From positions 1-64,000 of the forward strand of contig JANQKS010000043.1 in NCBI GenBank assembly GCA_028281005.1: 64,000 nucleotides of DNA, written 5' to 3'. The translations under genes and the position numbers were made by a program. The notes below the pieces were generated by a model. That model worked only from the letters and a program-made list of their open reading frames with translations, did not search any database and had not been told where the DNA came from. This DNA is from Pseudomonadales bacterium (GTDB taxonomy: Bacteria; Pseudomonadota; Gammaproteobacteria; Pseudomonadales; Azotimanducaceae). This document shows, piece after piece, positions 17,205 to 25,843 of this stretch. The first letter of the stretch is position 1; the number at the start of each line of letters is the position of its first letter.

Positions 17205-17785
17205 TTAGTTGGATTTGGCGTTGTTCGTAGATAAACATGCCCGCGTTGATTTGGGTAGGCGCAATAGTGGCAGAGGCCGGGGTTGAAATAAATGTCCGGC
17301 TGGCATCAGGTTGTGGTGCAAAAGTAGGCAGCCGTTTTGATCGGCAAACCTTATCCGAAAATAAATATTCGGTGTTAAGCGGGCCAGACAAGGCAGATTG
17401 CCTCCATTTTTTGGCCGCATTTTGCGCGTGAGCGCCATCTCAGGACTGTTTTTGGACCGCTAACCTATTGAATTGACTGAAAAATGTGACCTGTAACGCT
17501 TTTGAAACATCTTGTTTCATATTTTTCCATTTTTGCCTTCATTTTTTCTTCATTTTTGTTCAAACAGTGCGTATAGTTCTGCGCCAAGTCATTGATAGAT
17601 AAATAGTTCAGTGTTTTACGGCTGGTTGGCCAGCCACCCCGAGTCAGCGGACCGAAGATTGTTGAATCCAAGGTCAGCATCGAGGAGCTTTAGTTTGGAG
17701 AGGCTCAAGTTTGCGGGGAAGCGGCCGACAAGCCACGTTGGAGAGGGGCACTGAACTGTTGAAGATCAGGAAGAGAACAACAAGT
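17205..17785. other. Long noncoding region between dusA and lpxC
   Basis: About 580 bases without a convincing gene. The half nearest lpxC is AT-rich with T-runs. I see a 17-base palindrome at 17503-17519, a weak hairpin CCGAA/TTCGG near 17355-17372, and a short AGGCA/TGCCT hairpin at 17391-17403 followed by six Ts that resembles a terminator on the plus strand. A possible -10 TATAGT is at 17572. The divergent promoters of dusA and lpxC must lie here; a small RNA is possible but not demonstrable. Confidence 0.6.
17503..17519. promoter_or_regulatory. Perfect palindrome, possible operator
   Basis: TGAAACA-TCT-TGTTTCA is a perfect 7-base inverted repeat with a 3-base centre, about 270 bases upstream of the lpxC start codon. 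It could be a dimeric regulator's operator or a short hairpin; no assignment to a known regulator is possible. Confidence 0.4.
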
Positions 17786-18706
17786 ATGCTGAGACAGAGA
17801 ACGATTCGTAAGCCGGTCCATGCCATTGGTATAGGGGTTCATTCCGGCGACAAGGTTCGCATGACACTACGCCCTGCCGGGGAAAATACGGGCATTTCTT
17901 TTGTCCGTACAGACGTGCCAGCCAGTGCGCCGATTCGCGCCACCGCGGAAAACGTATCAGACACCACCCTGTCCACCAGCCTCGGCATTGCTGAGGTGCA
18001 GGTGGCCACCGTTGAACATTTGATGTCTGCCCTGTGGGGTTTAGGCGTCGACAACCTCATCGTGGAACTGTCCAGCGAAGAGGTGCCGATCATGGATGGC
18101 AGCGCCGCACCGTTTGTTTATCTGATCAACACGGTGGGAATCGTTGAACAACGCGCCTTCAAACAGTTTATTCGCATCAAGCGCGAAATTACGGTCAACC
18201 AGGGCGACGCGGTGGCGACATTGTCGCCGTACCAAGGTTTTAAAGCAGCTTACACCTTTGTTGCCGACCACCCTGTGTACAACCGCTATCCGAAGATTGC
18301 CGCTTTGGATTTTGCCGACACGTCCTATGTCGACGAAGTCAGTCGCGCACGCTCATTTGGCCTCATTAAAGAACTTCCCCAGGCCCAAGCCATAAACAAA
18401 ATGTTAGGCTCCAGTCTGGAAAACGCTGTCGGCATCGACGACTTTGCCGTCATGAATGATGGTGGTCTGCGTTACGAAGATGAATTTGTCAAACACAAAT
18501 TGCTGGATGCCATCGGTGATTTGTATCTGCTTGGCAGACCTATTTTAGGGGCGTTCAACGGCTACAAGTCCGGCCATGCATTAAACAACAAACTGGCGCG
18601 AGCGCTGCTACGTTGTGAAGATGCCTGGGAGATGGTCACTTACCAAACCCCTTCGGAACAGGTTGGGCAACCGATCTTACAACCGGCTGCGGTGTCAGTT
18701 TCCTAA
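17786..18706 (+). CDS. lpxC: UDP-3-O-acyl-N-acetylglucosamine deacetylase LpxC
   Basis: A zinc-dependent deacetylase catalysing the committed step of lipid A synthesis. The 305-residue sequence opens with MLRQRTIRKPV, has GIGVHSGDKV, TVEHLMSAL (E77 and zinc ligand H78) and PIMDGSAAPF, and closes with the zinc-site segment KHKLLDAIGDLYLLG and GYKSGHALNN. I place the start at ATG 17786 because AGGAAGAG at 17768-17775 is well spaced and because the homology begins there; an open frame continues upstream. lpxC usually sits after ftsZ in the division cluster, so its solitary position behind a long leader is unusual. Confidence 0.96.
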   Translation: MLRQRTIRKPVHAIGIGVHSGDKVRMTLRPAGENTGISFVRTDVPASAPIRATAENVSDTTLSTSLGIAEVQVATVEHLMSALWGLGVDNLIVELSSEEVPIMDGSAAPFVYLINTVGIVEQRAFKQFIRIKREITVNQGDAVATLSPYQGFKAAYTFVADHPVYNRYPKIAALDFADTSYVDEVSRARSFGLIKELPQAQAINKMLGSSLENAVGIDDFAVMNDGGLRYEDEFVKHKLLDAIGDLYLLGRPILGAFNGYKSGHALNNKLARALLRCEDAWEMVTYQTPSEQVGQPILQPAAVSVS

Positions 18707-18743
18707 AACCGGCACCGTCGGGGCTCCCCCTTCGGGACTGACT

Positions 18744-20120
18744 CTAACGAGCATTAGCAAGGCCATCCTTATGGGTGGCCTCTTCGTACATGGTGGTTAG
18801 AAATCCACGAATAGCCTGTTCCGCTTGTTGCGCCGGCATCAAACGTTGCTCTTCCAATATTTTGGCCATTTCCTTCACTGACCTTTTCCCATCGATAAGC
18901 GACATAATGAAGGCGTGCACCCGTACGGTGGTAATCTGGGTCTGAAACGCTTGGCTGAGCGGCACCGGCTGCTTCACATCGATGATCCAATCCGGCAACC
19001 GCTGAGGTAATGTTCTAGTACCCTGCGCCGGTGCGTCGTCACGGACGGCGACCTGCGTGTAGGTCAATTCAAGGCGATGTTGGCGGCTCGCCGGTGATTG
19101 CAGGTAGGGGAGCTGTATATTTCGCTGGTCGACCACCTGAAATCCCTGTCTGTCGCTTAATGCAGCCAACTCTGTGGCAGTCAGGCGGTTTTCCGGCCGG
19201 GCGCCATCAAAGGCGACGGAGCCGTGTTGTAGCCAGATGCCGCCGGGTTTAAGCAGCCGATGCAGGATCTGCAGGCAACTGCTCACGGATGCGTCGATCA
19301 CATCTAACAACCAGGGCGTGACAACCACATCAAATGTACCCGCTGCAAATGGCGGGCTTAACGCATCGGCGCAGACAAATTTTAGATTTTCATTGCTAGG
19401 GCTGGGCGCACAGAGAGTGCGCTCGATGGCCACCTGGTCGTGATCCAGCGGCGCTAAGGGGAACTCGGTGAGTGTGAGCGCTTCTCCCCGGCTCACTCGG
19501 TGGCCAATCAGACACAGGAGTGGATTGCTGTCGAGCGCCCAAGTTTGCTGCGGTTGCAGTCCGGTATGTAAATCGTAAGCCAAGCGACCGGCACCGCAGC
19601 CGAGCAACAGTATCTCTTTGTCATCAAAGGGTGACGTGGTTGCCTCGCTCAGAGCGCTGATGAGGTGTGCGCACACTTGTCTGTTTTCTTCATCACCCCA
19701 GCACCAATCGCGATGAATGTTCTGCGCGTAGGAGAGCACGCCATGATGAGCGGGCAACCGTGTTTTTAGCGCCAGGTGGGTTTCGGTGGCCAGCGCGTCC
19801 CCCACCCGCAGTGGGGCCAGCAGCGCGTCTATCTCTTCGTAGTAGCGCGTGTAGGCCGCGTTAAGGTCTTGCAGGCGTCGCCTGGATAGGTCCGGCAGAT
19901 CTGCAGCCGGGGTAGCGGTGGCGGCGAGTTGTTGCTCAATGTCCGCCAATGCTGCGTTGTAACGATTGCGCCAGTCCAGAAGGGCGGCACCCGGTTCCGG
20001 CCATAAAAAAGGGATACCCTCCAGCGAGGGGAAGCTAATTTGCGCTTCCGCACTTACCAGACGACCGTCTGCTTGTTTGTTCAGCGGTGCTTCGCTGCGC
20101 GGGCACGCCAGTGCGGGCAT
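18744..20120 (-). CDS. Multidomain SAM methyltransferase, N2227/carnosine-methyltransferase-like
   Basis: A 458-residue protein in three parts. The first 45 residues resemble a Trm112-like short domain (CPRSEAPL, then SLEGIPFLWPEP) but lack its other cysteines. The middle has a SAM-binding motif ILLLGCGAGRLAYDLH near residue 170, with FDVVVTPWLLDVI and LLKPGGIWLQHGS, reminiscent of N2227/carnosine N-methyltransferases. The last 70 residues (FIMSLIDGKRSVKEMAKILE) resemble a PqqD-like winged helix that binds peptides. The substrate is unknown. GGAGG stands eight bases before the ATG. The gene is convergent with lpxC. Confidence 0.75.
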   Translation of the reverse strand: MPALACPRSEAPLNKQADGRLVSAEAQISFPSLEGIPFLWPEPGAALLDWRNRYNAALADIEQQLAATATPAADLPDLSRRRLQDLNAAYTRYYEEIDALLAPLRVGDALATETHLALKTRLPAHHGVLSYAQNIHRDWCWGDEENRQVCAHLISALSEATTSPFDDKEILLLGCGAGRLAYDLHTGLQPQQTWALDSNPLLCLIGHRVSRGEALTLTEFPLAPLDHDQVAIERTLCAPSPSNENLKFVCADALSPPFAAGTFDVVVTPWLLDVIDASVSSCLQILHRLLKPGGIWLQHGSVAFDGARPENRLTATELAALSDRQGFQVVDQRNIQLPYLQSPASRQHRLELTYTQVAVRDDAPAQGTRTLPQRLPDWIIDVKQPVPLSQAFQTQITTVRVHAFIMSLIDGKRSVKEMAKILEEQRLMPAQQAEQAIRGFLTTMYEEATHKDGLANAR

Positions 20121-20188
20121 GCGACAGACCTCCTAAGGCGGTATAAAGTGGTTTGAGCACTAGCCTATCTCAGGATTTGCCGGATTGG

Positions 20189-21790
20189 CTACACTGGAAA
20201 TTCGATGGTACCGTTTACGATAGGCTGGAACGCGGTCAAGCTGTCCTGCAGCGCCGCATTACCCAAGCTATGCCCGGGCAATATGTTGCCAAATTGACCG
20301 TTTTCACCGTGCAGAGCCAGATAATTCAGCACCACAGTTTCCGCCAACAGGTTGACGTTGTTGGCGGCAGGGGTGGCGGAGGTTTCCACGGAGCCGTCCG
20401 GGCGCATCCAGCCGATCTGCTGATGTCCGGGGTCAATGAGGCTTGCGCGCCCGCCGGGGTTGTAAACCAGGAAGAAGGTGGCGGCGGTAGATGAATTGTC
20501 ACTGCTCCACTCCCCTTTACCGCGGCCGTCGACGGTGTCGTCGATGGTTCCGTTGGAAGACAAAGAACCATCTGACATAACGTACAACATCAGTGGCTTT
20601 TGCATACGTGCGGCGTATTCGAGGCAGGCACCCATACACTGCCCGGCGCGGAAGTCTTTGACTTCACCTTCAGCGCGGCGTCCGCCGTGGTAGTCGTAAC
20701 CACCCATCTCGATGGTGCCGGCGCCCGCATAACCGTTGATCACCATTTTCATCACCGAGGCGGTTTTTAAGAATTCCCGCGCATCACGATCGCCGGCTTG
20801 CAGCTCAGCAGGTGTGAAAATGGGGTTAGCACCGGTGACAATTTCTTCATCAAGCAACGGATTCAACGTGCCCGGGTTGCCGAACCGGTCCGCTAGATCC
20901 GCGCTCTTCAGATAACCGCACTTTACTAAGCGCTCGACCACTTCTTCCGGGTGGACAACCGGATCGCCGCCGGTGTTAATGGCGTCCATCTTCTGCTCGC
21001 TGATGCGGTAAATGGATTCCATCACGGTCACCGCGTCCTGTTGACTGAGCACCGAGGTCAGGTCGCCCACATCCACCAAACCGGTGACATCGGACGGGCG
21101 GTCAATTTTTGTCGGCCGCAGGGCCAAATCGATCATCGAAGAGGGCGCCAGCGAATTACCGCCGGAGTCGGAGTTTTCCGATCCGATCAGGCTCAACAAC
21201 TCCCCTTTGGCGCCGGCGGCCGCAATGCCGTACATCGGATTATGCGGGTTGTTGCCGGTGTCGTTTTCCGAGCGCGCCGGAATCACCGCACCATTGACGT
21301 TAAGTGCCGTGGCCGGGGAAATGCGCGACATAATGCCGCGTAAAAAGGCGCTGTCGGAATGAAACGCCAGGCCCAGCGTCGTATCGACAAAGTCATTGGT
21401 TTGTGTGTCCGGGTTGACGATGGATGGCACCATGTCACCGGGCAGACCTTGACGTTCGTATCCCGCGGTGCTCAAGAAATCCAGTTGGCCGCCTTGGCCA
21501 CCGACCAGCACGTTGGAACCCGCCTGGTTGGAACCGCCCGCCAAGTCGAAGGCGAGGAACGGTATCTTATTATTGCCAAGTGCATTCAAACCGCACTGGG
21601 CAACCATGTCCAGTAGATCGTCAGCAAGCTCTGCCCTGACGCCGTTGGGCAGGGTCATGCTGGTGAGACCCAGCACGGTGCCGGTGCCCATAATGAAGCC
21701 TTGGCTCAAGAAATCTCTGCGGGTGCGCGGCCGTGGGTGGCCTGGGTGACAGATCGGGTCGTCGTACTTGCGTTTGCGTAGTTTAGGCAT
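20189..21790 (-). CDS. Tat-exported DUF1501-like protein
   Basis: A protein of about 533 residues with a twin-arginine signal (TRRDFLSQGF followed by a hydrophobic glycine-rich segment), so it is exported folded, probably with a cofactor or metal. The body has FLAFDLAGGSNQAGSNVLVG, GGYDYHGGRRAEGEVKD and LMLYVMSDGS. This arrangement resembles DUF1501/sulfatase-like proteins, in which Asp, His and Ser residues near DYHG and SDGS could bind metal. Function unknown. The ATG at 21790 is preferred over the GTG six bases upstream. It is the third gene of a minus-strand operon with two heme-motif proteins. Confidence 0.7.
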   Translation of the reverse strand: MPKLRKRKYDDPICHPGHPRPRTRRDFLSQGFIMGTGTVLGLTSMTLPNGVRAELADDLLDMVAQCGLNALGNNKIPFLAFDLAGGSNQAGSNVLVGGQGGQLDFLSTAGYERQGLPGDMVPSIVNPDTQTNDFVDTTLGLAFHSDSAFLRGIMSRISPATALNVNGAVIPARSENDTGNNPHNPMYGIAAAGAKGELLSLIGSENSDSGGNSLAPSSMIDLALRPTKIDRPSDVTGLVDVGDLTSVLSQQDAVTVMESIYRISEQKMDAINTGGDPVVHPEEVVERLVKCGYLKSADLADRFGNPGTLNPLLDEEIVTGANPIFTPAELQAGDRDAREFLKTASVMKMVINGYAGAGTIEMGGYDYHGGRRAEGEVKDFRAGQCMGACLEYAARMQKPLMLYVMSDGSLSSNGTIDDTVDGRGKGEWSSDNSSTAATFFLVYNPGGRASLIDPGHQQIGWMRPDGSVETSATPAANNVNLLAETVVLNYLALHGENGQFGNILPGHSLGNAALQDSLTAFQPIVNGTIEFPV

Positions 21791-21829
21791 GGTCACTCTT
21801 CTCTTAGATCAGGTCTCTTAAATCGGGGG

Positions 21830-24316
21830 TCACTGAACCAACATGGCGGCGCTGCCGAGCACCGCGGCGCATGAGGCTTTCACGACGCTTTCAACACGGT
21901 CCTCACAGCTGCCGCTGCAGGCGCTCAGATCGCTGATCAGCGTGTTCAGCTCGCCGCGCAGACTGGCCAGAGCCGGCTGGCTGCCGAGGTCGTTGCCGAC
22001 CATGTTGTCGATCAGCGGATCGACGATCTCAGCGGGTGTATCAAAGGCGCTGCCGATGGGAGCGGCGAAATCGAAGTCCGGGAAGTAGTTGCCGCGCGCC
22101 ACCGGGTCGTCAACCAGGACCGCGCAGTACTTGATGGCGAGCTGGGTGATACCCATCTGTTGGGAGGAGATGAAGCCTCCGATGCTGGTATCCACCGGCA
22201 TGGCCTGGTGCACCAGGTCATAGGTTTGTGCCACTTCGCTGTTGGCAACGGCAACACCGGTGAGGCGCGCCATGGTGGCATTCACTTCCGCGAAATCGCG
22301 TACGCCAAATTCCGGCGAGCGCGGCTGCGGCTGCGGCTCTGGCGGCGGTACCGGGTCGGCCTCTACAACCACGTTGGAGGCGCCGGCAAGTTGTTCAAAG
22401 GTGAGGAAAAATTCATCTAAGGTCGGGCCTTTTTCCAGCGGCAGGATCGTGCCGAGATCAGAGATGCGTTGTAGGCCGTCGACCGCGTATTCTGCATCGT
22501 TGATGTTGATGTCCACTTTGGCAAAAGCCTGACCGACGGCAACTTCGCGGCCGTTCAAGCCGATGCGGATACCCGCCATGGGTATGTCGCCCGGCGTTGC
22601 TGCGCCATCCAAGATGACAAAAAACGGCTCGTCAAACAGATAGCTGTAGTTGTCGAACTGGCTCACCTCGAATACCACGTAGGCATCATCGATACCGACG
22701 TGGTCGGTCACGTTGAACAGCAGGTAATACTTTTCACCCACACCCACTTCAAAGTTCTGGAACACTTGCTCTTGCGTCATTGCGCGGTTGTGTATCGCCA
22801 ACAGACGGATGGTACCGGCCCAGCGGTTTTCGTTGTCTACTTCGCTGGCCAGCGCAAAGGCGAACGTGTCGTCCCAGTCGTTAAACAAGCCGCCCGGGAT
22901 GGGATCGACGTCATCGGTGTAAGTGCCGTTGACGTAGATGCGGCGGCCGTTGACGGGGTCATACGTCACCACCACATGTTGCAGGGTCGCCTGCAAATCT
23001 TCATCCGCGTCAGCGGTAGACAATTGCGGCTCACCGTTTTGATCGGTTTGATCGGTACGTACGAAGGTATCGTAGTTGTACAACGTCTGGCCGAGCATGA
23101 AGTTACGTGTCGTAGAGCCACCGGAGTAGGTAACGATGCGGGCAGGGCCGTCTTGTACAACGTTGGCCGGTGCCACCCAGGCTTCGATGCTGTATTCGCC
23201 AGTGGCGTTAATCAGATCTCGCAACTTCGTGCTGGCGGTGGTCGATCCTTGTGCTTTGCCGTCCACAAAGGCAATACCCCATCCACCGACCCATTCGTAG
23301 TCGCCGCTTAACGTCAAGTTGAGCGAAGGTTCTATACCGGACGTGTCGTACGCGATGTTGCTGCCGCCGGTTTTGAATTCGTACAGCGCAACCACGTTGG
23401 TTTCATAACGGCCGCCGGCGGAGGAGACAATGCCGTCCACCAAGCTCAATGCCTTGGAGGTCACCAGGTCTTCGTCTACCTCAGTGGGTGCAACACCGTC
23501 AGACATGGCGGTGATGGCATCTTCCATCTCCGTGGCACTGAAATCACAGTCCACCTCACCCAGGTTTTCCCAGCAGTTGTGGAATTCTTCACCCAGGCGC
23601 ACTACAAAACGCGAGTTTTCCGGGGTTTCCAAATCGATCTTGGTCCAAGACGCAGGATAGGCCACGGCCGGATCTTCGCTGGCGAAGTAGGGCGTTTGCG
23701 GAATGGCCGCCGTATCCGTGTGGCAATCCACACAGTAGGCGCGTAATAGCGGATACACGGTTGATTCGAACAATGCGCTGTCCGCCGGGAAGTTTCTGCT
23801 GGCACCGGGGTCCTGCAGCGGCGGTGCTTCCAGCTCTACTTCTTTGCTGGCGCCGCCGAGCGCGTCACCGGCCCAGTTTTCGATGTAGGATTCGATGATG
23901 TCGCCGCAGGCGTCGTCACTTTCCAGCCAGCAGTTGTGGCCACCGCGCACGTTGGTGACCAACAGCGATGCACCCGGGTCAGCTAAGTCCACAACGGAGT
24001 TTGCTTCGCTGTAAGCCAAGTTGATGTCATCACTGCGTACAAAACGCGGATTTTGATCATCGGTGTGGCATGAACCGCAGCGGTTGTTGGGTGACAAGTT
24101 GTCCCATACATGCAACTTAAATGCTTGCACATCAGCCGTCGCCGGAGCGGGGCCGGTGTAGTTGCTGACGTCGGGGGCTGCCGTAACCGGGTTCTCCGAG
24201 GTACCGGCACCACTACCGCTGCCGCAAGCCTGCACTAGCAAACCGGTGCAAACAACGGCAATACCGCGTAGCACGGCAGGGGAAGTTTTCAGTTTTACTA
24301 AATTCAATAGGTTCAT
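21830..24316 (-). CDS. Lipoprotein with c-type heme motifs and a LamG domain
   Basis: An 828-residue lipoprotein: a hydrophobic signal ends in the lipobox LVQAC with Cys31. Two heme-binding motifs follow, CGSCH at 80-84 and CVDCH about 115 residues later, giving a diheme N-terminal module. A LamG/concanavalin-like domain lies at roughly 310-525, with ATGEYSIEAWVAPANV, HVVVTYDPVNGRRIYVNG and WAGTIRLLAIHNRAMT. A Pro-rich linker (PPPEPQPQPRSPEF) leads to a C-terminal domain with four cysteines. GGAGGG precedes the ATG. Heme plus a carbohydrate-binding-like fold on one lipoprotein suggests an outer-surface role. Function unknown. Confidence 0.75.
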   Translation of the reverse strand: MNLLNLVKLKTSPAVLRGIAVVCTGLLVQACGSGSGAGTSENPVTAAPDVSNYTGPAPATADVQAFKLHVWDNLSPNNRCGSCHTDDQNPRFVRSDDINLAYSEANSVVDLADPGASLLVTNVRGGHNCWLESDDACGDIIESYIENWAGDALGGASKEVELEAPPLQDPGASRNFPADSALFESTVYPLLRAYCVDCHTDTAAIPQTPYFASEDPAVAYPASWTKIDLETPENSRFVVRLGEEFHNCWENLGEVDCDFSATEMEDAITAMSDGVAPTEVDEDLVTSKALSLVDGIVSSAGGRYETNVVALYEFKTGGSNIAYDTSGIEPSLNLTLSGDYEWVGGWGIAFVDGKAQGSTTASTKLRDLINATGEYSIEAWVAPANVVQDGPARIVTYSGGSTTRNFMLGQTLYNYDTFVRTDQTDQNGEPQLSTADADEDLQATLQHVVVTYDPVNGRRIYVNGTYTDDVDPIPGGLFNDWDDTFAFALASEVDNENRWAGTIRLLAIHNRAMTQEQVFQNFEVGVGEKYYLLFNVTDHVGIDDAYVVFEVSQFDNYSYLFDEPFFVILDGAATPGDIPMAGIRIGLNGREVAVGQAFAKVDININDAEYAVDGLQRISDLGTILPLEKGPTLDEFFLTFEQLAGASNVVVEADPVPPPEPQPQPRSPEFGVRDFAEVNATMARLTGVAVANSEVAQTYDLVHQAMPVDTSIGGFISSQQMGITQLAIKYCAVLVDDPVARGNYFPDFDFAAPIGSAFDTPAEIVDPLIDNMVGNDLGSQPALASLRGELNTLISDLSACSGSCEDRVESVVKASCAAVLGSAAMLVQ

Positions 24317-24327
24317 CGTCTTCCCTC

Positions 24328-25566
24328 CTACTCGCCCATGCAGTACACGGCAGATTCGGCGAAGACTCTGCGCAGGCTGTAACCGTTGTTTTGGAACGAG
24401 CTGGTCATGGCGTCGATCTGTTGGTGATCGTCACCGTCTTGCGGTGGCCGCAGACACACATTTTCGAATACGTTGGTCACCTGGCAGCGCGCAAACGCTT
24501 GGCTATGGGCAAGTTCTTGGCCCATGCTTTTGGCGCCGTTGCCGAACCCATCCAGGCTATTGTCCCAGCCAAGCAGCTTGTTCGGGCCATCGCGCCAGTA
24601 GTTTTCCCAACTGTCATCAGGGGTGGCAAAACCGTGTTCAAAGTTCAACGCGTTGTTGAAGTACTTTTCTTCCACTCTGGTGCCGGTCACCGGATCGGTC
24701 TGACCGCTGGCGTTGTAGTTGATGCGGCCCGCTTGGCCATCAGGGTCGTTGACCACGTCATATTCGTAGTCGTAGTAGGCAAATGCCTGGGCCAGCGGAT
24801 CCATGCCGGAGTGGCAGCCGATACAAGAGTTCAAAAAGACTCTACTGTCACCGCCGGGGCTACGTGATACGTCCTGACGGATACGATCAGGGACACGGGT
24901 TATATCGCGCACCTGCTCCATATCCAGGCATAGGTGATTCCACATGGTGAAACGAAACATCGCGCGGTTGGTGCCGTCGATAAAAAAAGCCTTGGCCGCC
25001 GAGCGAGTGGTCATGATGCCCGCGGTGGCTTCGGTCGGTAATCCGGTCACGGCGGACTGAGTGGTGGCCTGCAGGTTGGCTTGCAGGTCCGTGCCCGCCG
25101 CTTCCAAGGCTTCGTAGTGATTGTTGTTGTCCAGCGAATAGCTGGGGATGCCGGAGCCGCTGCCGGTATAGAGGATGTCACCGGACAGCAGTAGACGAAA
25201 GTCAACGTCGTCCCTCACCATGCCGATTACCGTAGCGATATAGTCGTCTAACGGTACAAATACGCTGCGTTCGCGATTGGTCCAAGGGGCGGCGAAGTTT
25301 TTTAGCGTGACGCTGTAAAACTCCGGTGCGTCGGTGGCCGTTAACGCCGCCGCTAGGGCATCACCAGCATCTATGTCATCACGCATGTCGAGCAGCGTAG
25401 CCGGATCCGGCGGCACGCCCGCAATGCGGTCATGAATACGTTTCGCTTGATCGATCGAATCGGCAGACGCTGCGACAGGCGTCAACAGCCCCAACCACAT
25501 TGCTGCTACACAGAAGCGCCTACAAATCTGCCAAGCAACAGACTGGGGCCGTGTTGAAAACCACAT
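24328..25566 (-). CDS. Exported monoheme protein, DUF1588/DUF1585-like
   Basis: A 412-residue secreted protein with a signal peptide ending near ASADS. It has one c-type heme motif, SCIGCHSGMDPLAQAF, preceded by AGIMTTRSAAKAFFIDGTNR and RFTMWNHLCLDME. The C-x-x-CH-x-x-MDP arrangement and the preceding motif recall the DUF1588/DUF1585 modules of planctomycete-type cytochromes, but the similarity is loose. It is the first gene of the minus-strand operon; 11 bases separate it from the LamG lipoprotein gene. GAGGAAAT is the ribosome binding site. It diverges from the HzsA-related gene across a 277-base promoter region. Confidence 0.7.
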   Translation of the reverse strand: MWFSTRPQSVAWQICRRFCVAAMWLGLLTPVAASADSIDQAKRIHDRIAGVPPDPATLLDMRDDIDAGDALAAALTATDAPEFYSVTLKNFAAPWTNRERSVFVPLDDYIATVIGMVRDDVDFRLLLSGDILYTGSGSGIPSYSLDNNNHYEALEAAGTDLQANLQATTQSAVTGLPTEATAGIMTTRSAAKAFFIDGTNRAMFRFTMWNHLCLDMEQVRDITRVPDRIRQDVSRSPGGDSRVFLNSCIGCHSGMDPLAQAFAYYDYEYDVVNDPDGQAGRINYNASGQTDPVTGTRVEEKYFNNALNFEHGFATPDDSWENYWRDGPNKLLGWDNSLDGFGNGAKSMGQELAHSQAFARCQVTNVFENVCLRPPQDGDDHQQIDAMTSSFQNNGYSLRRVFAESAVYCMGE

Positions 25567-25843
25567 GCGTTATTTCCTCATTTGCTGCGTCAACCGCCTG
25601 GTTGCTCTTCAACAGCGTGACACTTTGCTCCATCACCCAGCCTTTCCCTATGGCGGGTTAGCCCCTTAAGGCAGCGTCCGACCACGCCAGGCGTGATCCA
25701 CACCCGTGTAGCATCGGTGAAAGCTCTAAGGAAAAACGAGAACCAGTGCTCCTTTTGCACTGCGCGATAAACGTGTGAACTGGTGCGCATCTGTAGTGTG
25801 TAGCCTTGTGAAAAAATAGTTTGGTCATTGTTTTGAGCTCGTA
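25567..25843. promoter_or_regulatory. Divergent promoter region of the redox island
   Basis: 277 bases without a gene between the monoheme gene (minus) and the HzsA-related gene (plus). An AGTGC/GCACT hairpin lies at about 25747-25763, flanked by ACCAGT and ACTGGT. I cannot assign clear -35/-10 pairs. The divergent arrangement implies joint control of both operons. Confidence 0.45.

Noticed and set aside
17391-17412. AGGCA/TGCCT hairpin plus T-run as a terminator of a gene upstream on the plus strand
   Set aside because: No plus-strand gene precedes it and the 5-base stem is weak; it is only noted as part of the dusA-lpxC region.
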